NCBI GenBank assembly: GCA_023957775.1
Contig: JAMLGR010000008.1
Coordinates: forward strand, 1 to 64,000
Direction: 5' to 3'
Source: Fimbriimonadaceae bacterium
GTDB lineage: Bacteria > Armatimonadota > Fimbriimonadia > Fimbriimonadales > Fimbriimonadaceae
Length of the DNA: 64,000 bases
Of the stretch, positions 41,643 to 49,669 are shown piece after piece (positions within the stretch are counted from its first letter, which is position 1; each line of letters starts with the position of its first letter). Below the pieces are notes generated by a model. That model was not told the origin of the DNA, searched no databases, and was given only the letters and a program-made list of their open reading frames with translations. A program made the translations under genes and the position numbers.

Positions 41643-43547
41643 TTATTGCACGGGACCGTCTTCCATCCGTCGCAGCCACACCTGCATGGCGCCCGGGCCT
41701 CGGTTGGCCCAGCGGAAGTAAGGCACGCACGGGGCCTGTGTCGGAGCGGGGGCGGTGGGTTCGAACGGGGCGTAGAGACCGAGCTCCGGGTCCTGGTCGA
41801 GCCATCCCGCCACCGTGCAGACCACCGAGTTGCCGTCCTGGTGCGATTCGATCGGCGCCACGGTGTCGACGGCGAGGTGCTGAGGCGCGGCACCCAGGTC
41901 CACCTCTTCCACGCAGTACACGATGGGGCCCCGCTGGAGGGCGACGCGTCCTGCGTTGGCGAGAACGCGCGGATGAGAGGCCACCCACCCGGGTTCCATG
42001 GCGTACTCCACGCGCACCAGGTCGCCGGGCGACCAGGTGCGTTTGATCACGGCGTAGCCGTCCTCGTACTCCGCGGGCTGATCCGCGCCGACCACTTCGA
42101 GGGTCGCGTCTTCGCACCAGGTGGGGATGCGGAGGCGAAGGGCGAATTCCACGGGTCTTTCCGGCTCGACGCGCACGGAAACTGTGCCAGACCATGGGTA
42201 GTCGCCTTCCACGGTCACAGCCACCGAAACGCCTTGGAGGACCGCGTCGACATGAAGTGCGGCAGGCACGTGGATCCAGAGGGCGTCCTTTCCGACGCCG
42301 ACGAGCGTGCGCTCGACCGACCCCAGGAAACGGGCGATGTTGGGCGGGCAGCACGCGCAGCTGTACCAGTCGGGGCGCTCCACCCCGCCGATGCTCTCGA
42401 GCGGGTTGGCGTAGAAGAACCGGTCGCCGTCCTCCGACAGGCCCGCGAGCACCCCGTTGAAAAGGGTGGTCTCCAATGCGTCCGCGTACGCGCCCTCGTT
42501 TTCGATGGCGAGCATGCGACTTGCCCACATGGCCAGCGCAACCGACGCGCAAGTCTCGGCGTAGGCTTCGCGGTTGGGCAGATCGTAGTCTTTGGTGAAG
42601 CCCTCGTTGTGCCCGCTGCTGCCGACTCCTCCCGTGAGGTAGGTGCGACGCTCGAGCAGGTTCGTCCAGAGCCGCCGAAGGGGCTCGCGAAGGGAGGCGT
42701 CGTCCACCGCGAGTTCGGCCGCCGCCGACAGCAGGTAGAGGGCCCGCACGGCGTGGCCCTCGATGGTCTCCTGCTCGCGCAACGGTTTGTGGTCTTGCAG
42801 GTAAGCGCCGGAGTAGGCGCCCCCTTCCATCACGAGGGCGTGGTGGCCGGGATTCATGGCTGTGACCGCCGGGTCCTTCAGCTCTTCTTCAAACGGGGAG
42901 GGGCGCGTGCCTCGGCGATCGACGAACAGCTTGGCAAGGGTTCGGTAGCGCGGCTCGTTGAGGAAAGTTGCCAGCCGAAGGAGGGCCATTTCGAGTTCTG
43001 GGTGGCCCGGGTAGCCGACACGGCCTCTTTCGGCTCCGAAGAGCCTGTCCACGAGATCGGCCGCTCGGCGCGAGACGTCCAACAGACGTCGGTCGTCGGC
43101 ATCTTCCGCCCAGGCCACGCCCGCTTCGATCAGGTGCCCCAGGCAGTACAGCTCGTGCATCGCGTGGAGGCTCTTCCACTTCATTTCGGGACGAGCGAGC
43201 TGGAAGTAGGTGTTGAGGTAGCCGTCCGGCTCTTGCGCGGCCGCGATGGCGTCGATCGCTTCTGCGGCAGCGGTCGCCACATCCTCCGGCAGCGCGCCGC
43301 GTGCTTTGGCATAGGCGCACGCCTCGAGCCACTTGTAGACGTCGCTGTCGTTGTAGTAGCGGCCCTGGTGCCCACCCGACTCCCTTCGGGCCGCCCGGCG
43401 GAAGTTCTCAAGACGCCCCGTCTCCTCGCAGTTGCGCAAGATGGTGCGCAGGGTCGTGCTCCACACGGTGCTTTGGCGCTCGGCAAGGAGGCCGCCCGTC
43501 AGGCGCACTTCGTGCAGCGGGGGGTGATCAAAGAGAGGTGCGTCCAC
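41643..43547 (-). CDS. Glycoside hydrolase family 127 (beta-L-arabinofuranosidase-like)
   Basis: The 634-residue protein matches the GH127/DUF1680 family: DVYKWLEACAYAKAR, EPDGYLNTYFQLARPEMKWK, HAMHELYCLGHLIEAGVAW, YAETCASVALAMWASRML and the cysteine-bearing YSCACCPPNIARFLGSVE, where the family's nucleophilic Cys and zinc-binding Cys residues lie. It would remove terminal beta-L-arabinofuranose or related sugars from plant glycans. No signal peptide is seen, so it is probably cytoplasmic. GTG 43547 is chosen because a TAAACT box lies seven bases upstream; ATG 43589 is the alternative. Confidence 0.9.
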   Translation of the reverse strand: MDAPLFDHPPLHEVRLTGGLLAERQSTVWSTTLRTILRNCEETGRLENFRRAARRESGGHQGRYYNDSDVYKWLEACAYAKARGALPEDVATAAAEAIDAIAAAQEPDGYLNTYFQLARPEMKWKSLHAMHELYCLGHLIEAGVAWAEDADDRRLLDVSRRAADLVDRLFGAERGRVGYPGHPELEMALLRLATFLNEPRYRTLAKLFVDRRGTRPSPFEEELKDPAVTAMNPGHHALVMEGGAYSGAYLQDHKPLREQETIEGHAVRALYLLSAAAELAVDDASLREPLRRLWTNLLERRTYLTGGVGSSGHNEGFTKDYDLPNREAYAETCASVALAMWASRMLAIENEGAYADALETTLFNGVLAGLSEDGDRFFYANPLESIGGVERPDWYSCACCPPNIARFLGSVERTLVGVGKDALWIHVPAALHVDAVLQGVSVAVTVEGDYPWSGTVSVRVEPERPVEFALRLRIPTWCEDATLEVVGADQPAEYEDGYAVIKRTWSPGDLVRVEYAMEPGWVASHPRVLANAGRVALQRGPIVYCVEEVDLGAAPQHLAVDTVAPIESHQDGNSVVCTVAGWLDQDPELGLYAPFEPTAPAPTQAPCVPYFRWANRGPGAMQVWLRRMEDGPVQ

Positions 43548-43554
43548 ACGGTGG

Positions 43555-43560
43555 AGTTTA
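43555..43560 (-). promoter_or_regulatory. -10 box TAAACT, leaderless start of the GH127 gene
   Basis: TAAACT on the minus strand ends seven bases before GTG 43547, with no Shine-Dalgarno. The same hexamer precedes 46580 and 54041. Confidence 0.5.
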
Positions 43561-43612
43561 GCCTGGCACGAACCTTGCAGCCAGACCAAACACGACCCAA
43601 TCGACCAACTTC

Positions 43613-43704
43613 GCCGCAGCTAGCGGCTCATGAGGCGCACCTGGCGCCTCGCATGGGATCGAAAGGAAAGGGAAGGGGCCCTCGCAAGAGGGCTCCTCTT
43701 TTTT
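43613..43704 (+). ncRNA. Candidate small RNA: two hairpins plus intrinsic terminator
   Basis: On the plus strand, GCCGC/GCGGC (43613-43627) and GAGGCGC/GCGCCTC (43631-43650) hairpins precede a terminator: AGGGGCCCTC (43674-43683), a GCAA tetraloop, GAGGGCTCCT (43688-43697) and a T-run to 43704. No plus-strand gene lies upstream, since the flanking GH127 and clpC genes are both on the minus strand, so the terminator is orphan. A TAGCCT at 43559-43564 could be its -10. No known RNA family is recognised. Confidence 0.45.
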
Positions 43705-43715
43705 GTTGGTGGTTG

Positions 43716-43829
43716 TTGGTCCTTGGTCCTTCGACGGCGGGTCTCACGCAAAGGGCGCAAGGGGCGCTATGTGGGAGGGCTCACGCAAAGGCCCAAGGCC
43801 CAAGGCCCAAGACCCAAGGCCCAAGGCCT
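43716..43829. repeat. Heptamer repeats upstream of the clpC stop
   Basis: TTGGTCC twice at 43716-43729. A longer array of CCCAAGG-type heptamers (one unit reads CCCAAGA) lies at 43786-43829, running into the clpC stop codon. The sequence between them has no gene. Confidence 0.65.
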
Positions 43830-46323
43830 ACTTATTCGCCAGCGCCTTTTGCTTCTTGCCGCCGCCGTCGGGGTCCTTCTTGACGAAGACGATCTTCTTG
43901 TCCGCATCGAGGTCCGCCAGGATCGTGTCGCCGGCATGGAACCGCCCGAGCAGCATCTCTTCGCTGAGCGGGTCTTCGATGAACCGCTGCACGGCGCGGC
44001 GCAGGGGGCGCGCTCCGAGGTTGGGATCGTAGCCCTGTTCCACGAGGAGGTCCTTCACGGCTTCGCTCAGCGTAATCGTGATGTTCATGCTGGCGGCCTG
44101 CTCGTTCACCCGCTTGAGGTAGAGGTCGGCGATCCGCAGGATCTCCTCCTTCTTGAGGTGCTGGAACACGATGACCTCGTCCACGCGGTTGAGGAACTCG
44201 GGCCGGAAGAGCTTCTTCATCTCTTCGAGCATCTTGGTCTTCATCATCTCGTACGTCTTGGGGTCGTTGATGTCGACCTTGACGTCGCGGAAGCCCATAC
44301 CCTTGTCGGCCTCGACGGGCCGGACGCCCACATTGGAGGTCATGATGATCAGGGTGTTTCGGAAGTCGACGGTGCGGCCCTGGCTGTCCGTCAGGTGTCC
44401 GTCCTCCATGATCTGCAGGAGGATGTTGAAGACGTCCGGGTGGGCTTTCTCGATCTCGTCGAGAAGCACCACGCAGTACGGGTTGCGCCGGACCTGTTCG
44501 GTGAGCTGTCCACCCTCGTCGTAACCCACGTAGCCGGGAGGGGCTCCCACGAGGCGGCTGACCGAGAACCGCTCCATGTACTCCGACATGTCGATGCGGA
44601 CGATGTTCGATTCCTTTTCGTAGAGGTACGCGGCGAGGGCCTTCGCAAGTTCGGTCTTGCCGACGCCTGTCGGGCCGAGGAAGATGAACGAGCCCATCGG
44701 CCGCTTCGGATCCTTGAGGCCGCTGCGGGCGCGGCGGATGGCTCTCGAGACGGACACGACGGCGTCGTGCTGGCCGATGATCCGCTCGTGGAGGTCCTCC
44801 TCCATTCGGAGCAGCTTCTGGGATTCCGCTTCGACGAGCTTGGTGACCGGAATGCCCGTCCAGCTCTGGACGATCTGGGCGATCTCGTGATCGCTCACGA
44901 TCGGTTCGGGGCGCTCCTCCGATTCCCAAGCCTCCTCGCGCTTGCCGATGCTCTCCTCGAGAGCGTCGCGCTCGGCTTGTTTGGCGGCGAGTGTCTCGTC
45001 GCCCTCGGTGGCGCGTTTGGCCAGGTGCTCGATTTCCGAATCCAGCTTGGTCAGCTTTGCGCGGTCCGAGCGGACGTCCGCCGGCGGCAGGCTCTGCTGC
45101 AGCCGGACGCGGGACGCGGCTTCGTCGATGAGGTCGATGGCCTTGTCGGGAAGGGTGCGGTCGCTGATGTAGCGCTGCGAGAGATGGACGGCCGAGTCGA
45201 TCGCATCGTCGGTGATCTCCACCTGGTGATGCGCCTCGTACCGCTCGCGCAGGCCTTTGAGGATGTCGATCGCCTCCTCTTCGGAGGGTTCGCGCACCTT
45301 CACGGCCTGGAAGCGGCGCTCGAGAGCGGCGTCGCGCTCGATGTACTTTCGGAATTCGTCCTGGGTGGTGGCTCCGATGCACTGCAGTTCGCCGCGCGCG
45401 AGCGCGGGCTTCATGATGTTGGAAGCGTCGATGGCGCCTTCTGCGGCGCCCGCGCCCACCAAGGTGTGCAGTTCGTCGATGAAGAGGATCACTTGGCCCT
45501 CGGCCTTGCGAACCTCCTCCATCACCTTCTTCATCCGCTCCTCGAACTCGCCCCGATACTTGGTGCCGGCGACGAGGCCCGCAAGGTCGAGCGCCACGAT
45601 GCGCTTGTCCCGCAGGAGGTCGGGGATGTCCCCGCTGATGATCTTGAGGGCCAGGCCCTCGGCGATCGCGGTCTTGCCGACGCCGGGGTCGCCCACGAGG
45701 CACGGATTGTTCTTCGTGCGGCGGCACAGGATCTGCATCACACGCTCGATCTCGTTGTGCCGTCCGACGACCGGATCGAGCTTCCCGTCTCGTGCCAGCT
45801 CGGTCAGGTCCCGTCCAAATTCGTCCAGGGTCTGCGTTTTCGTTGCGGCGCCATGGCTGGAGCTTCGCCCGCCGGGCTTCGATTGCGTCTCCGTATCTTG
45901 GAGCGCCATCACTTCGCGCCGTGCGCGTTCGAGCTCCACACCAAGCTTGGCGAGCACGCGACCCGCAAGGCCGTCGCCTTCGCGGATCAGTCCGAGCAGG
46001 AGATGCTCGGTTCCGATGTAGTTGTTGTTGAGATTGCGCGCCTCGTCGTAGGCCAGGTCAATGACTCTCTTGGCCCGCGGGGTCAGGGTCATATCCTGAC
46101 TCGGCCGGGCATCCCCCCTCGGGAGCTGCTTTTCGACCTCCGCCCGTATCTTGTTCAAACTCACACCGAGCTTCTCGAGCACGCGTGCGGCAACGGAGTC
46201 CGACTCGCGGACCAGACCCAGGAGAAGATGCTCGGTCGACACGTAGCCTTCGCCGAATTTCTGCGCCTCTTCTTGGGCGTAGAACACAACCTTTCTTGCG
46301 CGCTCTGTAAATCGTTGCCACAT
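43828..46323 (-). CDS. clpC: ATP-dependent Clp protease ATP-binding subunit ClpC
   Basis: The 831-residue AAA+ unfoldase feeds proteins to ClpP. Two N-terminal Clp-N repeats ([20 protein letters not shown] and [20 protein letters not shown]) are followed by AAA-1 with Walker [14 protein letters not shown], a short M-domain around residues 415-490, AAA-2 with [13 protein letters not shown] and [13 protein letters not shown], and the ClpB-D2-small domain. The short M-domain and TEHLLLGL repeats mark ClpC rather than ClpB. The adaptor gene mcsB or ctsR does not precede it. ATG 46323 fits the family start. Confidence 0.96.
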   Translation of the reverse strand: MWQRFTERARKVVFYAQEEAQKFGEGYVSTEHLLLGLVRESDSVAARVLEKLGVSLNKIRAEVEKQLPRGDARPSQDMTLTPRAKRVIDLAYDEARNLNNNYIGTEHLLLGLIREGDGLAGRVLAKLGVELERARREVMALQDTETQSKPGGRSSSHGAATKTQTLDEFGRDLTELARDGKLDPVVGRHNEIERVMQILCRRTKNNPCLVGDPGVGKTAIAEGLALKIISGDIPDLLRDKRIVALDLAGLVAGTKYRGEFEERMKKVMEEVRKAEGQVILFIDELHTLVGAGAAEGAIDASNIMKPALARGELQCIGATTQDEFRKYIERDAALERRFQAVKVREPSEEEAIDILKGLRERYEAHHQVEITDDAIDSAVHLSQRYISDRTLPDKAIDLIDEAASRVRLQQSLPPADVRSDRAKLTKLDSEIEHLAKRATEGDETLAAKQAERDALEESIGKREEAWESEERPEPIVSDHEIAQIVQSWTGIPVTKLVEAESQKLLRMEEDLHERIIGQHDAVVSVSRAIRRARSGLKDPKRPMGSFIFLGPTGVGKTELAKALAAYLYEKESNIVRIDMSEYMERFSVSRLVGAPPGYVGYDEGGQLTEQVRRNPYCVVLLDEIEKAHPDVFNILLQIMEDGHLTDSQGRTVDFRNTLIIMTSNVGVRPVEADKGMGFRDVKVDINDPKTYEMMKTKMLEEMKKLFRPEFLNRVDEVIVFQHLKKEEILRIADLYLKRVNEQAASMNITITLSEAVKDLLVEQGYDPNLGARPLRRAVQRFIEDPLSEEMLLGRFHAGDTILADLDADKKIVFVKKDPDGGGKKQKALANK

Positions 46324-46567
46324 AACTCGATACTCGCCTTGGCCGAACCTGCGGCCCTGTTCGTTGGACCGCGCCGATCCTCATAAGGTTCTACGCCGGG
46401 GGGTCCCGGCGCGTCCTTCAAGGATCAGACGCGCACCGTTTCGACTAGGCTTCAGGTTCAAGTCAGAGTACCCTGCGACGATTGCCGGGTGCCCTGATTG
46501 TCGGGCGTTGCCGCGGGCTCCGAGAGGGTCGAAAGTCTGCTGGATCGCCTTGTCCGGCCATCTCCGC
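46324..46567. other. Intergenic region between divergent clpC and MCE genes
   Basis: 244 bases without a gene. A hairpin GCGCCGGGACCCCCCGGCG-like palindrome lies near 46393-46412. No confident promoter for clpC was found, and no CIRCE or CtsR-type operator was recognised. Confidence 0.4.
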
Positions 46568-46573
46568 TAAACT
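46568..46573 (+). promoter_or_regulatory. -10 box TAAACT, leaderless start
   Basis: TAAACT ends six bases before ATG 46580, and no Shine-Dalgarno lies between. Confidence 0.5.
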
Positions 46574-46579
46574 ACACCC

Positions 46580-47980
46580 ATGCAAGCCGCCGCCAAAGTC
46601 GGGTTCCTGGTCGTGGTGTTCGTGGGCCTCCTGTTCGGCGCCTATGCCTTGCTCGGCAAGAGTCTGTTCGCCAAGGAGTCGGAGGTTTACTACGCGGAGT
46701 TCAAGGACGCGGGAGGGGTGACGCCGGGCACGCGCGTGCTCTTGGCCGGCGTGCGCGTGGGCGAGGTGGAGTCGGTGAGCCTCGAGGGCCCTGCGCTCGC
46801 GCGCGTGGCGCTGAGCTTGGCCAAAGGCACGGTGCTGCCCGAAGGAACCACGGCCCAGCTCCCGACGTCGCTGATCGGGTTCGGCGACAATCCCGTGCTC
46901 CTCATCCCGCCCGAGCGAGTGGAGGGGCGGCTGTTCCCGGGCGCGGTGCTCGCGGGCGTCCGCCCGTCGGCCCTCGAGGGACTGCTGCCCGACAGCAAGG
47001 AGACGATCCGCGAGCTGAACGCGACGTTGGCAGCCACGCGGAAGTTGATGGAGGACCGCGAATTGAAGGACTCCCTGGTCGCGCTCCTGGAGAGCGGCAA
47101 CAAGACCCTCGCCGAATTCGGCGCGATCGCCAGGGAGACGCAGGGGCTGCTCGCCGACAACCGAGGGACGATCCAAGCCGCGATGAACGATGCCGCCCGC
47201 GCCATGGCGGACGTCCGCAAGAGCACGGAGATGCTGGCCAAACTGGCGACCGACGAGCAGATGCAGGGGCAGTTGCGGACGATTGTCGCCAACTTGGAGA
47301 GCACGAGCAAGAAGACCGACGACCTGGTTTCCGAGATCAACGCGATGGTCACCGATCCCGAGCTTCGCAATCCGATGAAGGCGACCATGGCCAACGTCGA
47401 GAAGATGAGCGAGACCGGCACGAGGATCGTCGAGAACACCGAGGTGATGACCAAGAACGGCATCGTGGTGAGCGAGAAGGCGGTGGAGATCGCCGACAAG
47501 GCCTCCGCGCTGGCGGACGAGGCGAGCAAGGTGCTCAAACGCCTTCAAGAGTTCTTCGACAAGGTGCCGGACGTCTCCGTCAAGCCCATCGACGTGAGCA
47601 TGGACCTCTTGCGGGAAACGCGCGACGCCCGGTGGCGGACCGACGTCAACATGGCACTCGGCAAGCCCCTGGGCGACTCGACGCTCCACTTCGGACTGTA
47701 CGACGCGTTCGAGGGGAACAAGGTGAATCTGCAGCTTGGAAAGGCCTTCGGGAACGGGAGCGAATACCGCTACGGCATCTACGCCAGCAAGCCGGGCGTT
47801 GGGGTAGACTTTCAAGTCGCGCCGCGGTTCTCGCTGCGGGGGGATTGGTTCGATATCAACAACCCTCGCTTCGACCTTCGCGGACGCTATGAATTCGGAA
47901 ACGGCCTGGTGGGTTGGTTCGGCGTGGATCGGCTGCTGAACGACAACGCGCCCATCATCGGGATCGGCATCCGGAAATAA
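46580..47980 (+). CDS. MCE/MlaD-domain protein with C-terminal beta-strand domain
   Basis: The 466-residue protein has an N-terminal membrane anchor (VGFLVVVFVGLLFGAYALL), an MCE domain (FKDAGGVTPGTRVLLAGVRV, then TTAQLPTSLIGFGDNPVLLI) and a long helical region rich in heptads (residues about 135-345). The C-terminus alternates hydrophobic and polar residues (LHFGLYDAFEGNKVNLQLGK, FDLRGRYEFGNGLVGWFGVD), as in outer-membrane beta-strands. MCE proteins carry lipids between the membranes. The partner permease and ATPase (MlaE/MlaF) are not adjacent. Confidence 0.87.
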   Translation: MQAAAKVGFLVVVFVGLLFGAYALLGKSLFAKESEVYYAEFKDAGGVTPGTRVLLAGVRVGEVESVSLEGPALARVALSLAKGTVLPEGTTAQLPTSLIGFGDNPVLLIPPERVEGRLFPGAVLAGVRPSALEGLLPDSKETIRELNATLAATRKLMEDRELKDSLVALLESGNKTLAEFGAIARETQGLLADNRGTIQAAMNDAARAMADVRKSTEMLAKLATDEQMQGQLRTIVANLESTSKKTDDLVSEINAMVTDPELRNPMKATMANVEKMSETGTRIVENTEVMTKNGIVVSEKAVEIADKASALADEASKVLKRLQEFFDKVPDVSVKPIDVSMDLLRETRDARWRTDVNMALGKPLGDSTLHFGLYDAFEGNKVNLQLGKAFGNGSEYRYGIYASKPGVGVDFQVAPRFSLRGDWFDINNPRFDLRGRYEFGNGLVGWFGVDRLLNDNAPIIGIGIRK

Positions 47981-47991
47981 GAGGGATTTCG

Positions 47992-48558
47992 ATGAAGGTG
48001 ATCTTAACTCAGACCGTGCCGAAAGTCGGCAAGGAAGGCCACGTGGTGAACGTGGCCGACGGATTCGCGCGCAACTATCTGTTCCCGCGCAAGATGGCGG
48101 TGTACGCTGACAAGAGCCAGATGCAGGTGCTTGAGCGCCGCAAGGCGAAGTTCGACGCGCGCGATGCCGAGACCCTTGCCGAAGCGCAGACCATGCACGA
48201 CATGCTGCACGGCAAGGGCATTCGCCTCGAGGGCAAGGTCGCCGGCGAGAACACGCGACTTTTCGGCGCCGTCACGTCCCAGGACATCGCCGACGCCCTG
48301 GCCGCACAGCTCGGCGTGACCGTCGATCGCAAGCAGGTCGGCCTCCTCGCACCCATCAAGCAGCTGGGCAAGTACACGATCGACGTGGACCTACACCGCC
48401 AGCTTGAAACGCACGTGTCGCTCGAGGTCTTCAACCCCGAAGCCGAGGTGAAGGCCGAGGAAGAGGCGCCGGTCGTCGAAGAACCGGAGGAGGCCCCGGT
48501 CGCGGAGGCGGTGGCCGAGACGGTTGCCGAAGCGCCCGTCACGGCCGACGAGAGCTGA
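47992..48558 (+). CDS. rplI: 50S ribosomal protein L9
   Basis: The 188-residue ribosomal protein has the canonical start MKVILTQTVPKVGKEGHVVN and DGFARNYLFPRKMAVYA, a central helix and the C-terminal domain (ITSQ-like VTSQDIADALAAQLGVTVDR, then GKYTIDVDLH). It exceeds the usual 150 residues by an acidic Ala/Glu/Val tail (EEAPVVEEPEEAPVAEAV), an unusual extension. GAGGG lies seven bases before ATG 47992. The usual partners rpsF, ssb and rpsR are not adjacent. Confidence 0.97.
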   Translation: MKVILTQTVPKVGKEGHVVNVADGFARNYLFPRKMAVYADKSQMQVLERRKAKFDARDAETLAEAQTMHDMLHGKGIRLEGKVAGENTRLFGAVTSQDIADALAAQLGVTVDRKQVGLLAPIKQLGKYTIDVDLHRQLETHVSLEVFNPEAEVKAEEEAPVVEEPEEAPVAEAVAETVAEAPVTADES

Positions 48559-48573
48559 GGGAGCGCGAGCCGC

Positions 48574-49599
48574 CTACCGGCTCGCCGCCCGAACCAACTC
48601 CAACAACATCCGCTCCAGCGTCTCCATCGAGGAGAAGCCGGGGAGGAGACCCTTGAGGCGCGCGTCGGCGTCCGAAACGACCTGCAGCATCTCCCGCAAC
48701 TGATCGAGGGAGAGGCGGCGGCCGAAACGCATCGCCTGGTCTTGGGACCAGGGCGCCATCTTCTGAAGATTCGGCATGGCGGGAAAGAGGCGCGTCACGG
48801 CGTCGGGCGCGTTCGAAGGCGAGGTGCCCGAGTCGACGCACAGGCGCGCTTGCCAGGCCAGTCGCAGTTGCCGCGATAGGGTCGGGAGCACGAACTGGAA
48901 CGCCGCGCCCTCCGCCTTGGCTTGGCTTCCCACGAGCACGCGCAACTGGTGCATGGCGGGTCCCACCCGGCCCGCCAGCGCCGCGTCCACCATCTTGTAC
49001 ACGTTCCACTCCCTCGAGGGGATGGTCACGGCCTGGATGTCGGCCTCGCGCACGGACTCCTCGTCCCCCGCGAACAGGATCGCCTTGTCCAGCTCCTCGA
49101 TCGCGCGGCTCGAACTGTCGCCGGTCATCTCGAGCAACGTGTCGATCGCCCGGTCGCTGATCTTCTTGCCGCGCGCCTCGACCTCTTTTTTGAGCAAGGC
49201 GCGCAGGCTCTTGGGATTGACCTTGAAGTCTTCGACGTACCCGTTGGCCGCCCGGACCGCCTTCTCCCAAGACGCCCTGAGACGGGCGTTCCGACGGTCG
49301 TCGCCCCCCTCCTCGTCCGCGACGAGCACGAGAAGGGAGGTGGGTGGAAGGGCCGCGAGGCGGGAGTGTGCATCGGACATCGCCTCTTCGGCGGTGCCCG
49401 AGCGCAAGAGGTGCCGGACCACCACCGCGCGCCGATCGCTCAGGAAGGGGACGGTTCCGGCCGCGGCCAGCCACTCGTCGGCGGATCGCTGGCCCCCCTC
49501 GAATTGTTCGAGCTCCAAGGGCTCCTCGGGCTCGGCCGCGCGCAACAGCGCGTGCAGGCCGCGGATGCGCAGCCCGTCTTCGGTGCCGGAAAGGAGCAC
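48574..49599 (-). CDS. holA: DNA polymerase III delta subunit
   Basis: The 341-residue clamp-loader subunit opens the beta clamp during replication. It begins with VLLSGTEDGLRIRGLHAL, the degenerate P-loop region, then TVPFLSDRRAVVVRHLLRSG and LLVLVADEEGGDDRRNARLR; the middle EMTGDSSSRAIEELDKAILF and C-terminal FVLPTLSRQLRLAWQARL follow the HolA plan. The start is uncertain: no ATG exists, and GTG 49599 is the first codon that gives the family length. It is convergent with rplI and downstream of the transglutaminase gene. Confidence 0.88.
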   Translation of the reverse strand: MLLSGTEDGLRIRGLHALLRAAEPEEPLELEQFEGGQRSADEWLAAAGTVPFLSDRRAVVVRHLLRSGTAEEAMSDAHSRLAALPPTSLLVLVADEEGGDDRRNARLRASWEKAVRAANGYVEDFKVNPKSLRALLKKEVEARGKKISDRAIDTLLEMTGDSSSRAIEELDKAILFAGDEESVREADIQAVTIPSREWNVYKMVDAALAGRVGPAMHQLRVLVGSQAKAEGAAFQFVLPTLSRQLRLAWQARLCVDSGTSPSNAPDAVTRLFPAMPNLQKMAPWSQDQAMRFGRRLSLDQLREMLQVVSDADARLKGLLPGFSSMETLERMLLELVRAASR

Positions 49600-49669
49600 G
49601 ACCGAGTGGTCGAGTGCTTTGGAAGTGTCGATGTCGATCGGTCTGCAGCCTCGGAAACGAGTTGTCCGA

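Noticed and set aside
43630-46386. 918-codon plus-strand open frame opposite clpC
   Set aside because: Mirror image of clpC with no recognisable domain; clpC is unmistakable on the other strand.
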